From the NCBI GenBank assembly GCA_034440255.1, contig JAWXBU010000160.1, forward strand, positions 27,508-91,507: 64,000 nucleotides of DNA, written 5' to 3'. The position numbers and the translations under genes are program-made. Positions within the stretch are counted from its first letter, which is position 1; each line of letters opens with the position of its first letter. The DNA comes from JAEUIA01 sp034440255 (lineage in GTDB: Bacteria; Planctomycetota; UBA1135; GCA-002686595). Below are positions 45,480-53,869 of the stretch, piece by piece. The notes beneath the pieces are model-generated. The model saw only the letters and a list, made by a program, of their open reading frames with translations, did no database searches and was not told where the DNA came from.

Positions 45480-45501
45480 AAACGCAAGCAGAATTGCGTT
45501 T
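45480..45501. repeat. Short palindrome at the groEL fragment breakpoint
   Basis: Perfect 8-bp inverted repeat AAACGCAA-GCAGAA-TTGCGTTT placed exactly between the end of groEL homology and the divergent ATPase gene (start 45529). It is AT-rich for this genome. It could be an element end, an operator for the ATPase gene, or a recombination scar. Confidence 0.55.
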
Positions 45502-45528
45502 AGATCACTCAAACGCCAAACTACCTGC

Positions 45529-46674
45529 ATGCAGCCGCGCTCCTACTGGATCGATCGGATCGAGGATGCCTGGTCCCAACGCACCGTGCTCTGGCTGACT
45601 GGCGTCCGCCGAGTCGGGAAGACGACGCTGTGCAGATCGCTACCTGACATCGAATACTTCGATTGCGAGCTGCCCCGGCACCGGCGCGCGATGGAGGATC
45701 CTGAAGCGTTCCTGGAGTCGCTCCAGAAGAAACGCGTGGTCCTCGACGAGATCCACCGGTTGGGAAATCCCTCCGAATTGCTGAAGATCGCCGCGGACCA
45801 CTTCAAAGACGTGCGCGTCTTGGCCACAGGCTCGTCGACGCTTGCGGCGACACACAAATTCAAGGACTCGCTTGCGGGCCGCAAAACTGAAATTTGGCTG
45901 ACGCCGGCGATCAGCGAGGACCTGAGGCCGCTCGGCGTGAAGAGCCTAGAACGCCGGCTCCAGCGCGGTGGGCTACCGCCGTTCCTGCTCGCCGACACAT
46001 TCCCCGAGCGCGAGTTCCAGGAGTGGCTCGACGCTTACTGGGCCAAGGACATCCAAGAATTGTTCCGGGTCGAGCGCCGTCAGTCATTCCTGAAGTTCAC
46101 AGAGCTGGTCCTGGCCTCGAGTGGAGGAATCTTCGAGGCAACGCGTTTCGCGAGACCGTGCGAGGTCAGCCGCACGACGATCTCGAACTACCTGTCGGTG
46201 CTCGAAGCCACGAGCGTCGCGCACGTCGTGCGCCCCTTCTCGACGAGCAAGACGGCCGAGATCATCTCCGCACCGAAGGTCTATGGATTCGATACGGGTT
46301 TCATCAGCCACGTGCGCGGCTGGGACACGCCGCGACGCGAGGACCTCGGAACGTTGTGGGAGCACTACGTTCTGAACGAGATCCACGGACGAATGCAAAC
46401 GCGTGACGTGCGCTACTGGCGCGACAAGCAGGGCCACGAGATCGACTTCGTGCTGGCCCGGCGCGGCAAACCGCCGATCGCGATCGAGTGCAAATGGTCC
46501 GCCGATCACTTCGATCCACTCGCTCTCGCGCTTTTCGGAAAGCGCTATCCGAAGGCGACCGCGTTCTTCGTCGCCCACGATATCGATCGAGCGTACCGCC
46601 GCAAGGTAGGTGAGCTCGATGTCGAGCTGCTGAGTCTGGCTCAACTCGTGCGGCGCTTGACGCGGCTCTCCTGA
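45529..46674 (+). CDS. AAA ATPase with DUF4143 domain (first copy)
   Basis: 381-residue ATPase of the AAA_14/DUF4143 family, common in accessory DNA and of uncertain role. Walker A is LTGVRRVGKTTLC, Walker B VVLDEIHRL, and sensor-like LATGSST follows. The C-terminal DUF4143 part includes a winged-helix-like ARPCEVSRTTISNYLSVLEA, VYGFDTGFI, and the nuclease-like block VRYWRDKQGHEIDFVLARRG with IAIECKWS (PD-D/ExK-like residues E..D..ExK). Start at ATG 45529, just beyond the palindrome. It is convergent to one groEL fragment and divergent from the other. Confidence 0.87.
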   Translation: MQPRSYWIDRIEDAWSQRTVLWLTGVRRVGKTTLCRSLPDIEYFDCELPRHRRAMEDPEAFLESLQKKRVVLDEIHRLGNPSELLKIAADHFKDVRVLATGSSTLAATHKFKDSLAGRKTEIWLTPAISEDLRPLGVKSLERRLQRGGLPPFLLADTFPEREFQEWLDAYWAKDIQELFRVERRQSFLKFTELVLASSGGIFEATRFARPCEVSRTTISNYLSVLEATSVAHVVRPFSTSKTAEIISAPKVYGFDTGFISHVRGWDTPRREDLGTLWEHYVLNEIHGRMQTRDVRYWRDKQGHEIDFVLARRGKPPIAIECKWSADHFDPLALALFGKRYPKATAFFVAHDIDRAYRRKVGELDVELLSLAQLVRRLTRLS

Positions 46675-46963
46675 GTGCGGCGGGCACGCAGCGTCAAGGA
46701 TTCGGGAACAACGCCTCACCCTCCGATTTGGCTGAGCATGAGTCCTGCTGGAGTTCGCTCATCGTGTATCTCAGCCCGGCCTCCAAGCCCCGTGTGCATC
46801 GTGATGTCTGTCGACTTCCGAACGTGCATTCGGGATGTCTGCATGTTGCCGCGAACTCAGCGAGCTTGTCCGCCTACGCTTCATCGCAGCGGATGGCATT
46901 GCGGGCCGCCCGAAGTCGACTCCGAGCAGCCCGCGTTGTCGAGAGGACTGGAGGACTCGAGGA

Positions 46964-47540
46964 TCAGTGCGCGTGTCGGTGCCCGGCGCCCGCGCCTTCC
47001 TTTTCTCTCTCCGGTAGATCGGAGACGAGCGCGTCGGTCGTGAGCAGCAGGCTCGCGACGGAGGCTGCGTTTTGCAGCGCGGTGCGCACGACCTTCGTCG
47101 GGTCGATGACGCCCGACTTGACCAGGTCCTCGTACGTTTCAGTGGCGGCGTTGTAGCCCCAGTTCTTGTTCTTGTTCCCGCGCACGTTCTGCACCACGAC
47201 GGCGCCGTCTTGTCCGGCGTTCATCGCGATCTGACGCATGGGCGCTGCGACGGCGCGACGCACGATCATCGCGCCGACGCGTTCGTCACCTTCGAGCTCG
47301 AGCGCTTCGATGGCGTCGATCGTGGAGATCAGCGCGACGCCGCCTCCGGGAACGATGCCTTCCTCGACCGCCGCGCGCGTGGCATGCAATGCGTCCTCGA
47401 CGCGCTGCTTCTTTTCCTTCATCTCGGCTTCGGTCGCTGCGCCGACGTTGATCTGCGCGACACCGCCCGAGAGTTGGGCGAGACGCTCTTGGAGCTTCTT
47501 CTTGTCGTAGTCGTTCACTTCGTGACTTCGATCTCGGCCC
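46964..47540 (-). pseudogene. groEL 3' fragment (middle copy)
   Basis: Covers about residues 350-539 of GroEL. Open and intact from YDKKKLQERLAQLSGGVAQI through EGIVPGGGVALISTIDAIEA to the His-rich tail GAGAGHRHAH and TGA at 46964. At its 5' end the sequence IRAEIEVTK matches full-length GroEL and then runs into TGA because of a two-base insertion (near 47518). The longest readable protein starts at a weak internal codon (47518). It differs from the full gene at roughly 15 of 180 residues, so it is not a recent copy. It lacks most of the ATP site and apical domain. Homology begins within a few bases of the stop of the upstream ATPase gene. Confidence 0.88.
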
Positions 47541-47543
47541 GGA

Positions 47544-48719
47544 TCAGCTCGTCCACGCGTGCGAGTCGAGGGCGTTCCAAGGCAACCACGTCACGCCGCC
47601 TTCCGACCGTCTCTCGTTTCCGGCGTGGATCACGAGACGCTCGAGTGCTCCTTCCGCGTCACCGAGCACCGCTCCCAGTGCTGCAAAGGCCGATCTAGGA
47701 GCATCCCGCAACCCATCCGAGGATTTGATCTCGACTGCGATCGGGCGAGCAGGCCGATCCAGCACGGCATCGACCTCACGGCCGTGATGGTCGCGGAAGA
47801 AGCTCCACCCGTTCTGTTGTCCACGATGGAGGAAGACCTTCACGAGTTCGCTCAAAATCCAACACTCGAAGATGCTGCCGCGGAGCTCGTGGGAGCGCAG
47901 CATCTCGGCAGATTCGATGCGCAAGAGCCGGCACAAAAGCCCCGAATCGTAGAAGCACAGTTTGGGACTCTTGACGATCCGTTTGGAGGGGCTCGCGAAG
48001 TAAGGCGGAAGTCGCGACGCGACGAAGCTCGTCTCGAGCACGCTGATCCACTTGCGCGCCGTGTGGTGCGAAAGTCCCGCCTCTGCCCCGAGCCCCGACA
48101 GATTGATCAACTGTCCCGCCCGACTCGCGCACAGCCGCATGAACGCTCGGAATGCGAGCAGGTTCTCGACCTGCAGGACTTCGCGCACGTCGCGCTCGAC
48201 GTAGGTCGAGATGTAGTCCTCGAGCCACTGCCCCGGCGGCAGGTGCATTTCGTGGATGCGCGGATAACCGCCCGCGAAGACCAGATCCCAAGGCTCCGCG
48301 GGGAGACCTTGTGCCCTCAGTTCACCGAGGGAGAGGGGGAGCAAGTGCAGGAGTGTCGTCCGCCCGGCGAGCGATTGCGTGATGGAGTGCAACAGCGAAA
48401 AGTGCTGCGAGCCCGTGAGGATCCACTCGCCCGGACGCTTGCTCTCGTCGACGACGCCTTGCAGATAGGACAGCAGTTGCGGCGTGCGTTGGACCTCGTC
48501 GAGGATGGCCCCGCGCGGGTACCGGGCGAGGAACTCGCGCGGGCGGTGGAGGGCTTCTTCGCGCTCGTCGAGCGACTCGAGCGTGACGTACGGTTTGTGC
48601 GGGAAAGCCTGGCGGCAGAGCGTGGTCTTGCCGGATTGGCGCGGGCCGGTGACGGTGACAACGGGGTAGTGCCGGGCGCGCTCGAGGAGCACCGGGGAGA
48701 GGGTTCGCGGAATCAGCAC
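47544..48719 (-). CDS. AAA ATPase with DUF4143 domain (second copy)
   Basis: 391-residue AAA_14/DUF4143 protein, only distantly similar to the copy at 45529. Walker A VTGPRQSGKTTLCRQ, Walker B GAILDEVQRTPQLL and ILTGSQHFSLL are clear. The C-terminal part carries VERDVREVLQVENLLAF, SHHTARKWISVLETSFV, KLCFYDSGLLC, and the nuclease-like DHHGREVDAVLDRPARPIAV with EIKSSD. Lies between full-length groEL (upstream, same strand) and the middle groEL fragment. The stop codon abuts groEL homology. Members often travel in mobile or repeat-rich DNA; the biochemical role is unsettled. Confidence 0.88.
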   Translation of the reverse strand: MLIPRTLSPVLLERARHYPVVTVTGPRQSGKTTLCRQAFPHKPYVTLESLDEREEALHRPREFLARYPRGAILDEVQRTPQLLSYLQGVVDESKRPGEWILTGSQHFSLLHSITQSLAGRTTLLHLLPLSLGELRAQGLPAEPWDLVFAGGYPRIHEMHLPPGQWLEDYISTYVERDVREVLQVENLLAFRAFMRLCASRAGQLINLSGLGAEAGLSHHTARKWISVLETSFVASRLPPYFASPSKRIVKSPKLCFYDSGLLCRLLRIESAEMLRSHELRGSIFECWILSELVKVFLHRGQQNGWSFFRDHHGREVDAVLDRPARPIAVEIKSSDGLRDAPRSAFAALGAVLGDAEGALERLVIHAGNERRSEGGVTWLPWNALDSHAWTS

Positions 48720-48879
48720 CCTGGGAGGATAGCCGGCGCCCCGGGCGACTGGAAGTGACGGTTCCAGATGCCCAAGAAGCCCACAAGTCCTGAGTAGATC
48801 ATTGGTTACATCCTGGGCACCTTCCGGGTATCCGTCCGATTAGGTCCGGGAACCTTACCATCGCATCCTCCAAACGACC

Positions 48880-48913
48880 GCGAGCCGCTCGGAGAGAACT
48901 CCGAACGGCTCGC
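48880..48913 (-). terminator. groEL operon terminator
   Basis: 15-pair stem GCGAGCCGCTCGGAG / CTCCGAACGGCTCGC (one G-T on the transcript) with loop AGAA, located 20 bp past the groEL stop. The T-run after it is poor (GGTCGTTTGG). The same stem follows the distal groEL fragment at 45075-45109. Confidence 0.7.
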
Positions 48914-48932
48914 CATAGTCGCCGAAAAAGAA

Positions 48933-50552
48933 TCAGTGCGCGTGTCCGTGCCCGGCGCCCGCGCCTTCTTTTTCTCTCTCCGGTAGATCGGAGACGAGCG
49001 CGTCGGTCGTGAGCAGCAAGCTCGCGACGGAAGCGGCGTTTTGCAGCGCCGTGCGCACGACCTTCGTCGGGTCGATGACGCCCGACTTGACGAGGTCTTC
49101 GTACGTCTCGGTCGCGGCGTTGTAGCCCCAGTTCTTGTTCTTGTTGCCGCGCACGTTCTGCACGACGACAGCGCCGTCTTGTCCGGCATTCGTTGCGATC
49201 TGCCGCATCGGAGCTTCGATCGCGCGACGCACGATCATTGCGCCGACCTTCTCGTCACCCTCGAGCTTGAGGCCTTCGATGGCTTCGATCGTCGAGAGCA
49301 GCGCGACGCCGCCACCGGGAACGATGCCTTCTTCGACCGCAGCGCGCGTGGCGTGCAGAGCGTCCTCGACGCGTTGCTTCTTCTCTTTCATCTCGGCTTC
49401 GGTCGCCGCGCCGACGTTGATCTGCGCGACACCGCCCGAGAGTTTGGCGAGACGCTCTTGGAGCTTCTCTTTGTCGTAGTCGCTCTTCGTGACTTCGATT
49501 TCAGCGCGGATCTGAGCGATGCGACCCTTGATCGCGTCCTTCGCGCCAGCGCCTTCGATGATGGTCGTGTTGTCTTTGTCGACGACGACCTTCTTCGCGG
49601 TGCCGAGATCCTTCAACGTGACGCCTTCGAGCGTTGCGCCGGTCGCTTCCATGATGGCGGTCGCGCCCGTGAGAGCGGCGATGTCTTCCATCATGCTCTT
49701 GCGGCGATCACCGAAACCCGGTGCCTTGACGGCGACGCACGGGAAAGCGCCGCGCAGTTTGTTCACGACCAAGGTCGCGAGCGCTTCGCCTTCGATTTCC
49801 TCGGCGATCATGACCAGCGGACGACCCGATTGCGCGACTTGCTCGAGCAGCGGGATCATGTCCTTCACGGTCGAGATCTTCTTCTCGTACACGAGGATGT
49901 AGGGGTTTTCGTACACGGCCTCCATCGTCGTCGGGCTCGTGATGAAGTGCGGCGAGAGCCAACCCTTGTCGAATTGCATGCCCTCGACCCACTCGACTTC
50001 TGTGGTGAGCGACTTGCCTTCTTCGACGGTGATGACGCCGTCCTTGCCGACCTTCTCCATCGCCTTGGCGATCATCTGGCCGACCTCGGCGTCGCCGTTG
50101 CTGGCGATGGTGCCGATTTGCGCGATCTCTTGGTGGCCCTTCACGCTCGTCGAGAGCTTCTTCAAGCTCGCGACGGCCTGATCGACAGCCTTGTCGATGC
50201 CGCGCTTGAGCGCGACCGGGTTCGCGCCGGCGGTGACGTTCTTCAAGCCTTCTTCGAAGATCGCTTCGGCGAGGACCGTGGCCGTCGTCGTGCCGTCACC
50301 GGCTTGATCGTTGGTGCGCTGCGCGACTTGCTTCACGAGCTGCGCGCCCATGTTCTCGTAGGCGTCTTCGAGCTCGATTTCCTTCGAGACCGTCACGCCG
50401 TCCTTGGTGACGGTCGGACTGCCGAAGGACTTCTCGATGATGACGTTGCGACCGCGCGGGCCGAGTGTGACTTTGACGGCACGAGCGAGCTTGCGCACGC
50501 CGTCGCGGATCTTCTCGCGCGCTGTGGCGTCGTAGCAGATTTGCTTGGCCAT
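48933..50552 (-). CDS. groEL: Chaperonin GroEL, His-rich tail
   Basis: Full-length 539-residue 60-kDa chaperonin forming the double-ring folding machine with GroES. Conserved segments include VTLGPRGRNVIIEKSFGSPT, the ATP-site block QAGDGTTTATVLAEAI, the intermediate and apical region (AMEKVGKDGVITVEEGKSLT, ALATLVVNKLRGAF), and VEEGIVPGGGVALL. The C-terminus is GAGAGHGHAH rather than the Gly-Met repeat of E. coli GroEL, recalling the His-rich tails of secondary chaperonins such as mycobacterial Cpn60.1. Follows groES by 55 bp. Confidence 0.97.
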   Translation of the reverse strand: MAKQICYDATAREKIRDGVRKLARAVKVTLGPRGRNVIIEKSFGSPTVTKDGVTVSKEIELEDAYENMGAQLVKQVAQRTNDQAGDGTTTATVLAEAIFEEGLKNVTAGANPVALKRGIDKAVDQAVASLKKLSTSVKGHQEIAQIGTIASNGDAEVGQMIAKAMEKVGKDGVITVEEGKSLTTEVEWVEGMQFDKGWLSPHFITSPTTMEAVYENPYILVYEKKISTVKDMIPLLEQVAQSGRPLVMIAEEIEGEALATLVVNKLRGAFPCVAVKAPGFGDRRKSMMEDIAALTGATAIMEATGATLEGVTLKDLGTAKKVVVDKDNTTIIEGAGAKDAIKGRIAQIRAEIEVTKSDYDKEKLQERLAKLSGGVAQINVGAATEAEMKEKKQRVEDALHATRAAVEEGIVPGGGVALLSTIEAIEGLKLEGDEKVGAMIVRRAIEAPMRQIATNAGQDGAVVVQNVRGNKNKNWGYNAATETYEDLVKSGVIDPTKVVRTALQNAASVASLLLTTDALVSDLPEREKEGAGAGHGHAH

Positions 50553-50607
50553 GATGTGCTGATTCCTGTGTGTGTGGTTGTGCGGAGTAGGGGAGAAACG
50601 CGCGGAA

Positions 50608-50934
50608 TCAGCCGATGACGCCGAGGATGTCTTCCTCGCGCATGATCAGGAATTCTTCGCCGCCGTACTTCACTTCGGTGCCGGCGTAGGCGCTGAAGAG
50701 GATGCGATCGTTGACCTTGACGGTGAAGACGGACTTCTCGCCCGTGTCGAGCGTGCGACCTTCGCCGATCGAGACGATCGTGCCTTCCTTCGGCTTGTCC
50801 TTGGCGCTCTCCGGCAAAAGGATGCCGCCGGCGGTGCGCTCTTCGGCTTCGGCGCGCTTGACGAGGACGCGGTCGCCGAGCGGGCGGATCGTGCCGGACT
50901 TCTTGTTCGTGTTGCTGCTGGTCTTGGTTGCCAT
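50608..50934 (-). CDS. groES: Co-chaperonin GroES
   Basis: 108-residue lid protein for GroEL. TIRPLGDRVLVKRAEAEERT leads into the mobile loop TAGGILLPESAKDKP, and ILFSAYAGTEVKYGGEEFLI and the terminal MREEDILGVIG are standard. The N-terminus is extended by about 13 residues (MATKTSSNTNKKS). First gene of groES-groEL. Upstream, a single TAGCACTC half-site resembles half of a CIRCE operator, but no second half follows, so HrcA control is not supported. Confidence 0.96.
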   Translation of the reverse strand: MATKTSSNTNKKSGTIRPLGDRVLVKRAEAEERTAGGILLPESAKDKPKEGTIVSIGEGRTLDTGEKSVFTVKVNDRILFSAYAGTEVKYGGEEFLIMREEDILGVIG

Positions 50935-51095
50935 GGGATCAGTCTCTTCTCTTCCTGGTGTGTGAGGAGGTTTGTGGTTTTCGAGTGCTACCGTTTCGCT
51001 GTGCGAAGCGGTTGGTTCGGTGGATGGGGGGAGCGCGGGGGCTGAGCGTTGTTCGAGGGTTCGGGTGAAACTCGTCGTGAGCGAAGCGAGGCCGT

Positions 51096-51479
51096 TCAGG
51101 CCGCGTCGAGGTGGAGCGCGCGGCGCACTTCTGCGCGCAAGAGTCGCGCTTCGAGCGGCTTGCGCAGAACAGCGCGCGCCCCTTCGATGAGCGCTTGGCG
51201 ACGCACCGCCTCACTCGCTTCGCCGGAAATGACGATGCACGGGACCTGGAACGTTTCCTTGCGCAACATCTCGAGCACTTCGAGCCCGGTGTGCCCGGGC
51301 ATGTGCATGTCGAGGAGCGCCAGGTGCAACGGCATGCGCCGGATGATCGCGAGCGCTTCGTCGCCCGATTCAGCTTCCAGGATCTCGAGGTGGACCGGCA
51401 GGTCGCTCAAAAGTTCGACGACGCCCGCTCGGAGTTCGCGGTCGTCGTCGGCGATGAGAATGCGGCGTTCGTGAGACAT
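51096..51479 (-). CDS. Stand-alone response-regulator receiver protein
   Basis: 127-residue CheY-like receiver with no output domain. RRILIADDDRELRAGVVELL supplies the acidic pocket, LALLDMHMPGHTG the phosphorylated Asp, IVISGEAS the conserved Ser/Thr, and AVLRKPLEARLL the Lys. The ATG at 51479 is preferred over the frame 11 codons upstream. It precedes groES by about 160 bp on the same strand. A 9-pair hairpin (50991-51011) lies between them without a T-run. No histidine kinase is nearby. Confidence 0.88.
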   Translation of the reverse strand: MSHERRILIADDDRELRAGVVELLSDLPVHLEILEAESGDEALAIIRRMPLHLALLDMHMPGHTGLEVLEMLRKETFQVPCIVISGEASEAVRRQALIEGARAVLRKPLEARLLRAEVRRALHLDAA

Positions 51480-51734
51480 GGGCGGAGCGGTTGCGTCGCG
51501 CCGCCAAAGCAAGGCTTGTGCCGCTGGATGTGAGTGCCGCCCTGGCGCCGCAAGTCCTTGTGTAACAATGCTTTGAGGACGGGCAGCTGTCCACGTTTCC
51601 TTGCCTGGCGCATGCCAAGAAGGCAGGACGCCACGATGGACGCGGCTCCTCCTGTCAGTGTGACATGACCGCCGCTGGCCCCAGAGCGAGCCTCCGTTCA
51701 GCTCTAGAAGTGGGCGCAGAATGCGGGCCCGGCC

Positions 51735-51948
51735 TCACCCAGCTCGATCTGCGGCGAATGCCAAGTGGGCCGGGATGCTCTCCAGCGACGAGCGAGGAAA
51801 CTCGGTCAGGATGTCGTCCGCGGCCCGGCCGTCGGCGAGCCAACCCAACACTTCGGCAACCCTGGTGCGTGTCCCTGAAAACCGTCGGTTTGCCGACGCG
51901 CGCTTCGGGGTCGATCGCGATGTGCAGCCGCCAGTCGACGGAACTCAC
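51735..51948 (-). pseudogene. DUF433 (VapB46-like antitoxin) gene, frameshifted
   Basis: Reading from the GTG at 51948, the DUF433 signature IAIDPEARVGKPTVF appears. It continues in the next frame as GTRTRVAEVLGWLADGRAAD, then DILTEFPRSSLESIPAHLAF, to TGA at 51735. The shift lies near 51880. DUF433 proteins are winged-helix antitoxin-like proteins, usually next to a PIN-like DUF5615 toxin, which I do not find here. The flanks (51480-51734 and 51949-52070) hold nothing else recognisable. Confidence 0.78.
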
Positions 51949-52070
51949 CAGCCAATCGTGGTGACTCGGGTCGGATCCCGCCCATCCGAAAGCGGCTTCT
52001 CGTCGGCAACGAGGCTCGCTTCGTCGACCTTGCACCAAAGCAGCACCGCGCGCACGATCGAACGCTACGC

Positions 52071-53234
52071 ATGAGCACCGCCACTCAATCGCTCGCCCGC
52101 TCGATCCTCGCGCGCTCTCCCGTCTTCGATGCGCACGTGGATTCGCTGCAGCGGCAACTCGATCTCGGGCACGATCTCGGCACCGAAACGACGGGGCATC
52201 TCGACTTGGTGCGCGGATCGAAGGGCGGTCTCGGTTCGGTCGTGCTCGTCAATTGGGTCGACCCGAAGCACATCGACGGCGGACCCGGCGCGGCGAAAGC
52301 GCGCACACTGGCTTTGCTGGCCGAATTTCATCGATTGGCCGAGCGGCATCCACACGCCTTGCAGTGGGCCGGCAACGCCGAGTTGTTCACACAGGCGCAC
52401 ACGAGCGGCGCCGTCGCCGGCATCCCCGGCATCGAGGGCGGACATTCGATCGAGGAGAGCTTGGACAACTTGCATTTGTTCTTCGATCACGGCGTGCGCG
52501 TGCTCACGCTCGTTTGGAACAACCACTTGTCGTGGATTCGTTCGTGCCAGAGCGGCGCAGGCGTGCACGTGCCGGACGGATTGAATGCGTTCGGCGAGAG
52601 CGTCGTCCATGCGATGAACGAGCTCGGCATGGTCGTCGACGTCTCGCATTCGGGTGAAAAGAGCTTCTTCGACATCCTCGAGACGACGTCGAAGCCGGTG
52701 ATCGCGAGTCATTCGGGCTGCAAGACGTTGCACGGTCATCAGCGCAATCTGACCGACGATCAGCTGCGCGCGATTCGTGCGAACGGCGGCGTCGTCGGCA
52801 TCGTGTTCTGCACCGCGTTCTTGAAGGACGAAGCGCAAGCCGAAGACGCACGCTTGCGCGAAAGCCCCGAATACAAGGCGATTTCGGGCCCGAACGACAC
52901 CGAAGTGTTCTTGAGGCAGGGCGAGTTCATGCAGATGCATGCCGCGCCACTCTCGATCGAAACCGTCGTCGATCACATCGCTCACGCGGCCGCAATCGCC
53001 GGCATCGATCACGTCGGCATCGGTTCGGACTACGACGGCATCGGGCGCACTCCGCAAGGGCTCGAGGATGCGTCGTGCTACGTGAATTTGGTGGAGCGCT
53101 TGCTCGCGCGCGGGTTCGCGGCCGACGACATCGCGAAAGTGACGGGCCGCAACATGCAGCGCGTGTTCACAAAAGTCACGACCGGAAATGTCGCGGCCGC
53201 GCGAGCGCGTCTCGTTCCGCTTCGACACGTGTAG
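52071..53234 (+). CDS. Membrane dipeptidase (renal dipeptidase, peptidase M19)
   Basis: 387-residue zinc dipeptidase with a TIM-barrel amidohydrolase fold. Metal ligands are visible in order: His and Asp in VFDAHVDS, Glu in GIEGGHSIE, His in VVDVSHSGEKSF and His in PVIASHSGC; the Asp is in HVGIGSDYDGIG. It cleaves L-Xaa-D/L-Xaa dipeptides; bacterial members may process peptidoglycan-derived or D-amino-acid dipeptides. No signal peptide is seen, so a cytoplasmic location is likely. Stands alone. Confidence 0.92.
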   Translation: MSTATQSLARSILARSPVFDAHVDSLQRQLDLGHDLGTETTGHLDLVRGSKGGLGSVVLVNWVDPKHIDGGPGAAKARTLALLAEFHRLAERHPHALQWAGNAELFTQAHTSGAVAGIPGIEGGHSIEESLDNLHLFFDHGVRVLTLVWNNHLSWIRSCQSGAGVHVPDGLNAFGESVVHAMNELGMVVDVSHSGEKSFFDILETTSKPVIASHSGCKTLHGHQRNLTDDQLRAIRANGGVVGIVFCTAFLKDEAQAEDARLRESPEYKAISGPNDTEVFLRQGEFMQMHAAPLSIETVVDHIAHAAAIAGIDHVGIGSDYDGIGRTPQGLEDASCYVNLVERLLARGFAADDIAKVTGRNMQRVFTKVTTGNVAAARARLVPLRHV

Positions 53235-53362
53235 CGTCTCGACTTCTGCTGCGACACGCCGCCCACGTTCTCGAAAGTTCGCCTTTCTTCTGCAACCGAA
53301 TCGCGCGCCGCGAGTCGAGTACATGGAGGACGCGTGGTGCGAGCTCCAGAAGGATGTGAGTC

Positions 53363-53869
53363 ATGCGGTTCGATTTCAGTTCGGTCGAGGACGTCGAGTC
53401 CTACGTTTCGGTTCCAGCGGGTACACACGACGTGCGCATCGCCGAAGTGCGCGAAGGTCGCTCGCGCGACGGCAGCGTGCGCTGGACGTTTCGGTTGGAA
53501 GTGATCGACGGCGATTTCGCTGGTCGCACGGCAGCCTGGGACTCGCTCACGTGGAGCGAAAGAGGCGTTTTTCGTGTGAAAAAGGTGCTCGAAGCGTTCG
53601 GGCTCGACGTGAGCGGCGAAATCGAGATCGACACGGGCGACCTCGTGAACTTGCGCGCGCGCGTCCAAGTCGTGCCGGAAGAACGTGAGGATCCGGCGAC
53701 CGGTCGACGTCAGGTGCGCATGCGCGTTCCGTATCTCGGATACACGCGCCTCGAGAAAAACACGGGCGAGGCAAGCGCAGCAGGAGCCGAGGCGGAGGTT
53801 GACGGCTGGCACAAGCCAGGCGACTCTGGCGCGCATGTCCAAGACGGAGACGACGATCTCGCGTTCTGA
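53363..53869 (+). CDS. DUF669-like protein
   Basis: 168 residues. VPAGTHDVRIAEVREG, WTFRLEVIDGDFAGRTAAWD and VKKVLEAFGLDVSG resemble DUF669, a family frequent in phage recombination/replication modules and thought to bind single-stranded DNA; the tail is acidic (DGDDDLAF), as in SSB-type proteins. It is chromosomal here with no other phage gene around. The last 35 bp overlap cdd in another frame. Confidence 0.6.
   Translation: MRFDFSSVEDVESYVSVPAGTHDVRIAEVREGRSRDGSVRWTFRLEVIDGDFAGRTAAWDSLTWSERGVFRVKKVLEAFGLDVSGEIEIDTGDLVNLRARVQVVPEEREDPATGRRQVRMRVPYLGYTRLEKNTGEASAAGAEAEVDGWHKPGDSGAHVQDGDDDLAF

Noticed and set aside
46675..46963. A small gene between the first ATPase and the middle groEL fragment
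   Set aside because: Short open frames exist but none has a ribosome-binding site or recognisable sequence; the 289-bp gap is left unannotated.
49041..50618. A 525-codon plus-strand frame opposite groEL
   Set aside because: Antisense shadow of a strongly conserved gene; composition and lack of motifs argue against coding.
50975..51000. CIRCE operator upstream of groES
   Set aside because: Only one half (TAGCACTC on the minus strand) is present; no matching half occurs at the required 9-bp spacing.
50991..51011. Hairpin between the receiver gene and groES as a terminator
   Set aside because: A 9-pair stem exists (CCGTTTCGC/GCGAAGCGG) but no T-run follows in either direction, so a terminator call is not supported.
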